A DNA stretch of 64,000 bases, taken from NCBI RefSeq assembly GCF_004923295.1, contig NZ_CP039635.1:640501-704500 (forward strand). Direction: 5' to 3'. The stretch comes from Azospirillum sp. TSH100. Its GTDB lineage: Bacteria > Pseudomonadota > Alphaproteobacteria > Azospirillales > Azospirillaceae. A model generated the notes under the pieces. The model ran no database searches and had not been told where the DNA came from. It saw only the letters and a list, made by a program, of their open reading frames with translations. Position numbers and translations under genes: made by a program. Of the stretch, positions 55,357 through 62,693 are shown in pieces (positions within the stretch are counted from its first letter, which is position 1; every line of letters begins with the position of its first letter).

Positions 55357-56747
55357 CCGGCGTGGCGGCGGTGGAGGTGGCGGTGGACGGGCTGCGGATC
55401 GGTGCCGGTTCGCAGACCCTGGTTCGCGAGGTCGGGTTCACCCTGCCGCAGGGGGGAATCCTGGTGATGATGGGCGAAACCGGGTCCGGCAAGTCGCTGG
55501 TCGCCCAGGCGGTGATGGGGTGCCTGCCGGCCGGGCTGTCGGCCGGGGGGCGCATCGCGGTGGCCGGACGATGCACGGTCGAGGAGCGGCGGAGCCTGTG
55601 GGGCCGGCATCTCGCCCTGCTGCCCCAGGAGCCGTGGAACGCCCTCGATCCGACGATGCGCGTCGGCCGGCAGGTGGCGCTGGCCCCCGTCCTGCTGGGG
55701 CGGAGCGGCTGGCGCGCCGCGCTGCGGCAGGCGGGCGGATTGCTCGACCGGCTCGGGCTGGCCGGGGTGGAGCGCCGCTATCCGTTCCAGCTGTCGGGCG
55801 GCATGGCCCAGCGCGTGGCCTTCGCGGCGGCCACCATCACCGGCCCGGCGGTGCTGATCGCCGACGAGCCGACCAAGGGGCTCGACGCCGACCGGCGCGA
55901 CGCCATCGCCGCCCAGCTGCTGGGGGCGGCGGCACAAGGGGCGGCCGTGCTGGTCATCACCCACGATGTCGCCCTCGCCCGCAGGCTGGGCGGGCGGATG
56001 ATGGTGATGCTGCGGGGCGAGGTGGTGGAGGAGGGCGGGACGGCGGCCCTGCTCGACCAGCCGGCGCACGCCTACACGCGGCGCCTGATGGCGGCCGATC
56101 CCAGCCGCTGGCGGCCGGCGCCGGCCATCGGGGGGAACCCGGCGGCGCCGGTGCTGGAGGCGGAGGGCGTCGCCCTGGCGCGCGGCGGGCGGACGCTGTT
56201 CTCCGGGATCGATCTGGCCCTGTCGCCCGGCCGGGTGGTGGCGGTGTCCGGCCCCAGCGGCTGCGGCAAGACAAGCCTGGGCAATCTGCTGCTCGGGCTG
56301 CTTCCGGCCGGGGCCGGGCGGGTCCGGCGCAGCGATCCCAATCCGTTGCGCTACCAGAAGCTTCATCAGGATCCGATCGCCGCCTTCGCCCCGGCGGTCA
56401 GTCTGCGCACCGGCCTGACCGACCTGTGCCGGCGTCACCGGTTGGATTGGTCGGCCGTGCGGTCGCTGCTGGAGCGGATGGGGCTGGACGAGGCCCTGCT
56501 GGAGCGCCGGCCGTCGGGGGTGTCGGGTGGCGAGTTGCAGCGGCTGGCCCTGGTGCGGGCGCTGCTGCTCGATCCCTGTTTCCTGTTCGCCGACGAGGCG
56601 ACCTCCCGGCTGGATCCCCTGACCCAGGCCGAGGTCATGGGGCTGCTGCGCGATCTGGTGCGGGACCGTGGGCTGGCGATGCTGATGGTGACGCACGATT
56701 CCGCCCTGGCGGCGGGCATGACCGATCACCGGCTGCATCTGGCCTGA
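55353..56747 (+). CDS. ABC ATPase with two fused nucleotide-binding domains (DppD-DppF type)
   Basis: The 464-aa protein carries two complete ATPase domains. Domain 1: Walker A GETGSGKS (residues 41-48), signature LSGGMAQR near 148, Walker B AVLIADEPT. Domain 2: Walker A GPSGCGKTS near 300-308, signature VSGGELQR near 390, Walker B CFLFADEATS. Oligopeptide/nickel importers usually split these over two genes. Short spacing and loss of the C-terminal 4Fe-4S-type extension of DppD make it compact. Coupled by a 4-nt overlap to the permease gene. Confidence 0.9.
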   Translation: MTGVAAVEVAVDGLRIGAGSQTLVREVGFTLPQGGILVMMGETGSGKSLVAQAVMGCLPAGLSAGGRIAVAGRCTVEERRSLWGRHLALLPQEPWNALDPTMRVGRQVALAPVLLGRSGWRAALRQAGGLLDRLGLAGVERRYPFQLSGGMAQRVAFAAATITGPAVLIADEPTKGLDADRRDAIAAQLLGAAAQGAAVLVITHDVALARRLGGRMMVMLRGEVVEEGGTAALLDQPAHAYTRRLMAADPSRWRPAPAIGGNPAAPVLEAEGVALARGGRTLFSGIDLALSPGRVVAVSGPSGCGKTSLGNLLLGLLPAGAGRVRRSDPNPLRYQKLHQDPIAAFAPAVSLRTGLTDLCRRHRLDWSAVRSLLERMGLDEALLERRPSGVSGGELQRLALVRALLLDPCFLFADEATSRLDPLTQAEVMGLLRDLVRDRGLAMLMVTHDSALAAGMTDHRLHLA

Positions 56748-57090
56748 AGCCATCGGCTGCGACGTTGGCGCATGAGGGGGTTCCGTCAGCTCTCGCGCCA
56801 AGTCGGACGAGTGGGCGCGGCGCGGCCAGTTTCCGGCACGGTTGGTCAGGCGATGGGGAGGATGTCGCGCAAGGCGGCGACCCTTTGGGCATGGATTGCC
56901 CGTCGCCGGGCGGCCGGGACGTGCTGGTTGCGCCGGGTCGCCGGCCGCAGGACGTTGCGCACTTCATCATAGCGCTGCAGCCCGTTCTTTTCCTCTTGTG
57001 CGGAGACGGCCGTCCCAACATGAATCAGGACCGTGCATCGGCGGGCTCTCCCCCGATTCTGACGCCGATCAATCCGCTTCAGGCATAACC
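56748..57090. other. Intergenic region after the Opp/Nik-type operon
   Basis: About 340 GC-rich bp. Open frames exist on both strands, for example a minus-strand frame at 56846-57106, but none shows a family I recognise or a good ribosome-binding site. No T-rich terminator was found. Confidence 0.4.
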
Positions 57091-57561
57091 ATGACGATCC
57101 GGCCATTCGATCCCGCCGAGGCGGAGCAGCTCGCCCGGCTGTTCGAAGCGATGCAGACGCATTACGGCGTGCCCTGTCCGCCCCGTGCGGCGATTGTCGC
57201 CGATCTGCGCCAGTTGCCGCCGGGCAACCGGATCCTGGTTGCCGAGGCCGAGGGCGTCCTGGCCGGCTTCGCCGCCTTCACCGAGGTCTGGCCCGGACCG
57301 GGGTTGCGTAAAGGGCTGTTTCTGAAGGAACTCTACGTCGACGCCGCCCATCGCGGCAGAGGTCTCGGCAGCGGCCTCGTCACGGCGCTTGCCGCCCTCG
57401 CTTTGTCCGAAGGACATTCCCGTGTCGATTGGACGGCCGACCGCAGCAACCCGGCACTCCTCGCCTTCTACGACGCGACCGGTGCGCGGCGGGAGAGCGG
57501 TAAACTCTATTACCGTCTGACCGGAGAAGCGCTGGCCCGGTTCGCCGGATGGGAGTCCTGA
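57091..57561 (+). CDS. GNAT-family N-acetyltransferase
   Basis: The 156-aa protein has the GNAT acetyl-CoA loop AAHRGRGLGSGLV near residues 87-99, preceded by strand FLKELYVD and followed by the C-terminal YDATGARRESGKLYYRL. It transfers an acetyl group to an unknown amine. It is separated by 343 bp from the metal-type importer and convergent with the LysR gene, so its pathway is unclear. Confidence 0.88.
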   Translation: MTIRPFDPAEAEQLARLFEAMQTHYGVPCPPRAAIVADLRQLPPGNRILVAEAEGVLAGFAAFTEVWPGPGLRKGLFLKELYVDAAHRGRGLGSGLVTALAALALSEGHSRVDWTADRSNPALLAFYDATGARRESGKLYYRLTGEALARFAGWES

Positions 57562-57602
57562 GACGGTCCGCCGATCAGATGGCGCTCCCGGAATACCCCC
57601 GA

Positions 57603-58517
57603 TCAGGCGTGACCGGCACCGGCCGCAGTCTCCCGTTCCGACCGCGCCGCCTCGGCGAGCGCCCAGTCGCAGAAGGACTTCAACACCCCTTCCCGCGGCC
57701 GCGTCGACGGCGTCGTCAGCCAGTAGCAATTGCGGCTGTCGAAACCGAGGCCGAGCGGGTTGACGAGTTCGCCCGACTGGAGCTCCCGCGCGATCAGCAC
57801 GCGCGGGACAAGGGCGAGCCCCTGACCGCCGATCGCTCCGCGAATGACGAGCGCATAGTAGGACAGCGGGAACTGTTCCAGGCCGGCCGGAAGCTCGCGC
57901 CCATGGGCGGCGAAGAACTGCTCCCAGCCCAGCGGCGTCTGGGAATGGACCAGCAGGCGGTATCTGCCGATGTCGTCGAGACCGGCGATGCCGCCGCCGC
58001 GTTCCAGCGTCATCGGCGAACCGACCAGGGCGACATCGCGGCCGAGGAAATAGTCGGCGGTCCAACCGGGACAGTCGCCCTTGCCGAAGCGGAATACCAC
58101 GTCGATCTCGGGATGGCTTTCGCGCGACGCGTAGGTGACGAACTGGACGTCGACGTCGGGATGCAGGTCGGTGAAGCCGATCAGCTTCTGCATGAACCAG
58201 CGGTCGCCCAGGATCGGCAGGACATGGAGGCGCAGGACCGGCCGGGTGTGGCGCAGCCGCGCCGTGCGGACCGCCGCGGTCTCCATCGCCCCGATCGCCA
58301 CCCGCGCCTGTTCGGTGTAGATGATCCCGGCCTCGGTCGGCACCAGCCCATGCCGCTCGCGGTCGAAGAGCGTGAGGCCGACAAGCGTCTCCACCGACTT
58401 CAGCTGCTTGCTCACCGCGCTCTGCGTCATGTTGAGGGCAACCGCCGCCGCCGACACGGTGCCGTGCTGCGACAGAGCAGCGATGACGCGGAGCGCGGTG
58501 GTGGTGGGGAGATGCAA
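57603..58517 (-). CDS. LysR-family transcriptional regulator
   Basis: The 304-aa protein has a helix-turn-helix in residues ~5-65 (ALRVIAALSQHGTVSAAAVA, MTQSAVSKQLKSVETLVG) and an effector domain from ~90 (LRLHVLPILGDRWFMQKLIG) in the style of GcvA/AmpR-like LysR proteins. It is divergent from the lyase-ABC-MmgE operon, with a perfect 19-nt palindrome between them, so it is the probable regulator of that operon. Confidence 0.92.
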   Translation of the reverse strand: MHLPTTTALRVIAALSQHGTVSAAAVALNMTQSAVSKQLKSVETLVGLTLFDRERHGLVPTEAGIIYTEQARVAIGAMETAAVRTARLRHTRPVLRLHVLPILGDRWFMQKLIGFTDLHPDVDVQFVTYASRESHPEIDVVFRFGKGDCPGWTADYFLGRDVALVGSPMTLERGGGIAGLDDIGRYRLLVHSQTPLGWEQFFAAHGRELPAGLEQFPLSYYALVIRGAIGGQGLALVPRVLIARELQSGELVNPLGLGFDSRNCYWLTTPSTRPREGVLKSFCDWALAEAARSERETAAGAGHA

Positions 58518-58535
58518 ACCCGCCTCCTCGGATCA

Positions 58536-58554
58536 GTATTCCAATTTGGAATAC
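58536..58554. promoter_or_regulatory. Perfect 19-nt palindrome, probable LysR operator
   Basis: GTATTCCAATTTGGAATAC consists of 9-bp arms around one central T. It contains the LysR T-N11-A pattern and lies 19 bp before the LysR start and 76 bp before the lyase start. GGAATTC at 58561-58567 may be a further half-site. Confidence 0.75.
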
Positions 58555-58629
58555 CCTTGCGGAATTCAATTCATTTGTCCAGCCACGGCTTCCTGATGCT
58601 CACTGTGTGTGCAGAACGAGGAGTTGCAC

Positions 58630-60045
58630 ATGAACAGCGCAGGTGCCCTCTGGGGCGGACGGTTCAAGAAGGCACCGTCCAAGGCCCTGGTCGATCTTTC
58701 GCGGTCTCCCGCTGAATATTTCCGGCTCGCGCCCGAGGATTTGCGGTCGTCCGCCGCCCACGCCCGCGAGCTGGTCCGCGCCGGCATCCTCGACGCGCAG
58801 GAATGCGCCGCCATCGAACTGGCCCTTGCCGAGGTGGAACAGGATTTCCTTGCCGGCAAGCTGCTGCCGATCCCGGCGGACGAGGACGTCCACACCTTCC
58901 TCGAGCGCGTGCTGAAGGACCGCATCGGCGCGCTCGGCGGCAAGCTGCGCGCCGGCCGGTCGCGCAACGATCAGGCGGCCAACGACCTCAAGCTTCATCT
59001 CCGGACCAAAATCCGCAGCCTTGCCGCCGATGTCCTGGACCTCCAGAACGCGCTGGTCGCACAGGCGAAGGAGCATGTCGAAACCATCACCACCGGCTTC
59101 ACCCATCTCCAGCCGGCGCAGCCGGTGACCTTCGCCCATCAGCTGCTCGCCCATGCGCAGGGCTTCGCCCGCGACGTCGACCGGATGATGGACTGGGACC
59201 GGCGTTCCGCCCTGTCGCCGCTCGGCGGCGCGGCACTCGCCGGCTCGGCCATCGCGCTCCATCCCGAACTCTCCGCGGTGGAACTCGGCTATGACGGCGC
59301 GTGCGAGAACTCGATCGACGCGATCGGCGCCCGCGACCATGTCGCGGAGTTCCTGTTCGTCACCGCCATGCTGGGGGTCAACCTCTCGCGGCTGGCGGAG
59401 GAGGTGTTCCTGTGGAACTCCAAGCAGTTCGCCTGGGTCGAGCTTGACGACGGCCATGCCACCGGCTCCTCGATCATGCCGCAGAAGAAGAACCCGGACA
59501 TCGCGGAGCTGACGCGGGGCCGCTCGTCGCGCCTGATCGCCGTGCTGCAGGGCGTGCTGGTGGCGCTCAAGGGCATTCCCTTCGCCTACAACCGCGACCT
59601 TGCCGAGGACAAGTGGGCGGCCTTCGAGGCGATCGACACGCTGGAGCTGGTGCTGCCGGCGATGACCGGGATGATCGCCACCATGGCGGTGGACCGCGAG
59701 CGGCTGAAGGCGCAGGCGACGCTCGGGTTCTCGCTGGCGACCGAGGTCGCCGACTGGCTGGCCCGCCGCGGCGTGCCCTTCTCCGAGGCGCACGACATCA
59801 CCGGCGCGCTCGTCCGCCATTGCGAAGCCAAGGGGTGCGATTTCAGCGACCTGAGCGCCGAAGACCTCGCCGCCGTCGATCCCCGGCTGGAGCCGGAAGT
59901 CCTGGCGCAACTGACCGCCGAAGCCGCCGTCGCCGCGCGCTCCGGCTACAACGGAACCGCGCCGTCCAGCGTGCGCCGCCAGATCGGGCGTCTGGAGACG
60001 GTGATCGGGCGCCAGCGCGGCTGGGCAGGACCCGGCGCCGGCTGA
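58630..60045 (+). CDS. Argininosuccinate lyase-like C-N lyase (fumarase/aspartase superfamily)
   Basis: The 471-aa lyase has all catalytic signatures of the superfamily: RSRND (110-114), THLQ with His159, and GSSIMPQKKNPD (279-290) with the catalytic serine. The reaction is elimination of fumarate from an N-succinyl compound. In the N-terminal substrate segment, however, the FD…D..GS pattern of ArgH is replaced by AEYFRLAPEDLRSS, and the gene is coupled to an ABC importer and an MmgE/PrpD gene rather than arginine biosynthesis. A catabolic lyase for an aspartate-derived chelator or opine-like amine is therefore more likely than a housekeeping ArgH. ATG 58630 follows GAGGAG; a longer in-frame start at 58609 has no such site. 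Confidence 0.85.
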   Translation: MNSAGALWGGRFKKAPSKALVDLSRSPAEYFRLAPEDLRSSAAHARELVRAGILDAQECAAIELALAEVEQDFLAGKLLPIPADEDVHTFLERVLKDRIGALGGKLRAGRSRNDQAANDLKLHLRTKIRSLAADVLDLQNALVAQAKEHVETITTGFTHLQPAQPVTFAHQLLAHAQGFARDVDRMMDWDRRSALSPLGGAALAGSAIALHPELSAVELGYDGACENSIDAIGARDHVAEFLFVTAMLGVNLSRLAEEVFLWNSKQFAWVELDDGHATGSSIMPQKKNPDIAELTRGRSSRLIAVLQGVLVALKGIPFAYNRDLAEDKWAAFEAIDTLELVLPAMTGMIATMAVDRERLKAQATLGFSLATEVADWLARRGVPFSEAHDITGALVRHCEAKGCDFSDLSAEDLAAVDPRLEPEVLAQLTAEAAVAARSGYNGTAPSSVRRQIGRLETVIGRQRGWAGPGAG

Positions 60046-60117
60046 CAGGCTGGGTTGCCCGCACCGGACCGGCGTGCCGGAAGACAAGACCACGGACGAA
60101 GGGGGCGGACTGACGCG

Positions 60118-60963
60118 ATGAGCGAGGACATCTACCGAACAAGCCATCTGAAACTTCGTCCCCGCCGGCATTGGGGACGGATGGTCGCCGCCGGGATCGT
60201 GCTGCTGCTTCTTGCCGCGCTGGTCCGCGCCTTCGCCACCGGCAAGATCGAATGGTCGTATGTCGGCGAATTCCTGTTCGCCCCGGCGATCCTGGAAGGG
60301 CTGGTCAACACGATCCTGATGACCTTCTCGGCCATGCTGATCGGCATCGTCCTCGGCGTGGTCTTCGCGATCATGCGCATTTCCGAGAACCCGGTGCTGT
60401 CCTGGATCGCCACCGGCTATGTCTGGATCTTCCGCGGCGCGCCGGCCCTGTTGCAACTGCTGCTGTGGTTCAATCTGGCGCTGGTCTTCCCCAAGATCGG
60501 CATCCCCGGCCTGATGGAATGGCGGACCGTCGACGTGATGACGCCGTTCGTCGCCGCCATGCTGGCGCTCGGCATCCAACAGGGGGCCTACACGTCGGAG
60601 GTGGTCCGCGGCGGCCTGCTGTCGGTCGACAGCGGACAATACGAGGCGGCGCGCGCCATCGGCATGGGCCAGCTGATGATGCTGCGCCGGATCGTGCTGC
60701 CGCAGGCGATGCGGGTGATCCTGCCGCCGATCGGCAACGAGGTGATCGGCATGGTCAAGATCACGTCGCTGGCCAGCGTCATCCAGTATTCGGAAATCCT
60801 GCACAACGCGCAGATCATCTACTACGCCAACACGCGGGTCCTCGAACTCCTGCTGGTGGCCAGCTTCTGGTACCTCGCCGTCGTCTCAGTCCTGTCGGTC
60901 CTGCAGATGTATGTCGAGCGCCATTTCGCGCGTGGAACCAAACGCCCCAAGGCGACGGGCTGA
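60118..60963 (+). CDS. Polar amino-acid ABC transporter permease
   Basis: The 281-aa HisMQ-type permease has helix 1 ([20 protein letters not shown]), [20 protein letters not shown], and [15 protein letters not shown] followed by EAA loop [20 protein letters not shown]. Only one permease gene is present, so it probably homodimerises. ATG 60118 is chosen because longer reading frames overlap the lyase end. It lies 72 nt downstream of the lyase. Confidence 0.92.
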   Translation: MSEDIYRTSHLKLRPRRHWGRMVAAGIVLLLLAALVRAFATGKIEWSYVGEFLFAPAILEGLVNTILMTFSAMLIGIVLGVVFAIMRISENPVLSWIATGYVWIFRGAPALLQLLLWFNLALVFPKIGIPGLMEWRTVDVMTPFVAAMLALGIQQGAYTSEVVRGGLLSVDSGQYEAARAIGMGQLMMLRRIVLPQAMRVILPPIGNEVIGMVKITSLASVIQYSEILHNAQIIYYANTRVLELLLVASFWYLAVVSVLSVLQMYVERHFARGTKRPKATG

Positions 60964-60973
60964 GGAGGGGACG

Positions 60974-61741
60974 ATGCCGGAAATCCTCGTCAAGGCGATC
61001 GACGTCACCAAGCGCTATTCGAGCTTCACCGCGCTCGACCGCGTCAATCTCGAAATCCGCAAGGGGGAGGTCTGCTGCATCATCGGGCCGTCGGGCTCGG
61101 GCAAGAGCACGTTCCTGCGCTGCATCAACATGCTGGAGCGCATCGACGGCGGCGCCATCTGGGTCGGCGGCGAACTGCTCGGCTACCGCCGGCAGGGCGA
61201 TGAACTGCACGAGCTGCGCGACGCCGAGATCGCCCGCCAGCGCCGGCGCACCGGCATGGTGTTCCAGCGCTTCAATCTGTTCCCCCACCTGACCGCGCTG
61301 GAGAATGTGACCGAAGGCCCGATCCACGTGCTGAAGGAGGATCGCAAGGCGGCCGTCGCCCATGCCCGCGATCTCCTCGCCAGGGTCGGGCTGGCCGACA
61401 AGATGGGCCATTACCCGTCCGAACTGTCGGGCGGCCAGCAGCAGCGGGTGGCGATCGCCCGTGCCATGGGCATGCGCCCGGAACTGATCCTGTTCGACGA
61501 GCCGACCTCGGCCCTCGACCCGGAACTGGTTTCCGAAGTCCTCGACGTGATGAAGGATCTCGCCGAAAGCGGCATGACGATGGTGGTCGTGACCCATGAG
61601 ATGGGGTTCGCCCGCGGCGTCGCCGATACCGTCGCCTTCATGGAATCAGGCCGGATCGAGGAAATCGGTCCGGCGGAGAAAGTCCTGTCCAATCCGGACA
61701 GCGCCCGCTGCGCGGCCTTCGTCCGCGCCGTCCACAAGTGA
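60974..61741 (+). CDS. Polar amino-acid ABC transporter ATP-binding protein
   Basis: The 255-aa HisP/GlnQ-type ATPase has Walker [10 protein letters not shown] (38-46), [11 protein letters not shown]-loop, LSGGQQQR signature, [12 protein letters not shown]alker B and [10 protein letters not shown] with the switch His. GAGGAGGGG precedes ATG 60974. It powers the adjacent permease. Confidence 0.94.
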   Translation: MPEILVKAIDVTKRYSSFTALDRVNLEIRKGEVCCIIGPSGSGKSTFLRCINMLERIDGGAIWVGGELLGYRRQGDELHELRDAEIARQRRRTGMVFQRFNLFPHLTALENVTEGPIHVLKEDRKAAVAHARDLLARVGLADKMGHYPSELSGGQQQRVAIARAMGMRPELILFDEPTSALDPELVSEVLDVMKDLAESGMTMVVVTHEMGFARGVADTVAFMESGRIEEIGPAEKVLSNPDSARCAAFVRAVHK

Positions 61742-61764
61742 ACGATCCCGTGCCCGGAGAAACC

Positions 61765-62619
61765 ATGAAGACCCTGAAATCCGCTCTCCTCGTTGCCGTC
61801 GGTCTCGCCTGTGCGACGGCCACCGCCACTGCCGTCCCCGCCGCCGCCCAGGACGTTCCGGCGCGCATCAAGTCCGCCGGCAAGGTGATCGTCGCCAACC
61901 AGCCGAACTATCCGCCGATGGAATACAAGGATCCGGCGACCAACACGCTGAAGGGGCTGGACATCGACCTCAGCCTGGCGCTCGCCAAGCAGATCGGCGT
62001 CACCGTCGAATGGGCCGACATCGGCTTCGAGCAGATGATCTCGTCGCTGACCACCGGCCGCGTCGATCTCATCCATTCCGGGATGAGCGATCTGCCCAAG
62101 CGCCGCGACAGCCTGGATTTCGTCGACTACATGAAGTCCGGCGCCCAGTTCTACACCCTGGCCGACCGCAAGGACGAGTTCAAGGCGCCGACCGACTTCT
62201 GCGGCAAGAAGGTCGCCATGAGCCGCCGCACCTCGTTCCCCGACGAAACCGCCAAATGGTCGAAGGACAATTGCGAGGCTCAGGGCAAGCCGGCCGTCCA
62301 GGTGGTCGGGTCGGAGGGCTCGGCCGATGCCCGCGCGCAGCTGAAGCAGGGCCGGGTGGACGGTGCCGTCCAGGGTTCCGAGACGCTGCCCTACCTTCTC
62401 GGCCTGGAGAAGGACAGCTATGTGATCGTCGGCAAGCCCTTCACCTCGCTCTACCAGGGGATCGCCTTCCCGAAGACCGAACCGGGGCTGCGCGACGCCT
62501 ATGTCGCCGCCTTGAAGACGCTGATGGAGTCGGGTGAATACAGGAAGATCTTCGACAGCTGGGGGCTGGCCGACGCGATGCTCGACACCGCGATGGTCAA
62601 CAGCGAACCGGTGAAGTGA
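61765..62619 (+). CDS. Polar amino-acid ABC transporter substrate-binding protein (SBP_bac_3)
   Basis: The 284-aa periplasmic protein has a Sec signal (LKSALLVAVGLACATATATA, cleavage near VPAAAQ). It shows the family pattern VIVANQPNYPPMEYKDP, LKGLDIDLSLALAKQIG, ISSLTTGRVDLIHSGMSDLP and GSEGSADARAQLKQGRVDG. Its ligand is presumably the substrate of the neighbouring lyase. CGGAGAAACC precedes ATG 61765; a few codons upstream are an alternative. It is 23 nt after the ATPase stop. Confidence 0.93.
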   Translation: MKTLKSALLVAVGLACATATATAVPAAAQDVPARIKSAGKVIVANQPNYPPMEYKDPATNTLKGLDIDLSLALAKQIGVTVEWADIGFEQMISSLTTGRVDLIHSGMSDLPKRRDSLDFVDYMKSGAQFYTLADRKDEFKAPTDFCGKKVAMSRRTSFPDETAKWSKDNCEAQGKPAVQVVGSEGSADARAQLKQGRVDGAVQGSETLPYLLGLEKDSYVIVGKPFTSLYQGIAFPKTEPGLRDAYVAALKTLMESGEYRKIFDSWGLADAMLDTAMVNSEPVK

Positions 62620-62626
62620 TCGTCCG

Positions 62627-62656
62627 GGGACCGCGCCGGCCATCCGGCGCGGTCCC
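62627..62656 (+). terminator. 13-bp perfect hairpin between binding-protein and MmgE/PrpD genes
   Basis: GGGACCGCGCCGG (62627-62639) and its exact complement (62644-62656) with loop CCAT lie 7 nt after the binding-protein stop. No T run follows. Such hairpins often protect the abundant binding-protein mRNA, so partial termination or stabilisation is likely rather than a full stop. Confidence 0.55.
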
Positions 62657-62693
62657 TCCCATCCCCATTCCGGGGACTTCCAGGACAAGCTCA

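Noticed and set aside
56846..57106. 86-codon minus-strand frame between the importer operon and the acetyltransferase
   Set aside because: No family and no ribosome-binding site; overlaps the acetyltransferase start.
58630..60045. Housekeeping argininosuccinate lyase of arginine biosynthesis
   Set aside because: Context is an ABC importer and MmgE/PrpD under a LysR regulator, and the N-terminal substrate motif differs; not fully excluded without a genome-wide argH search.
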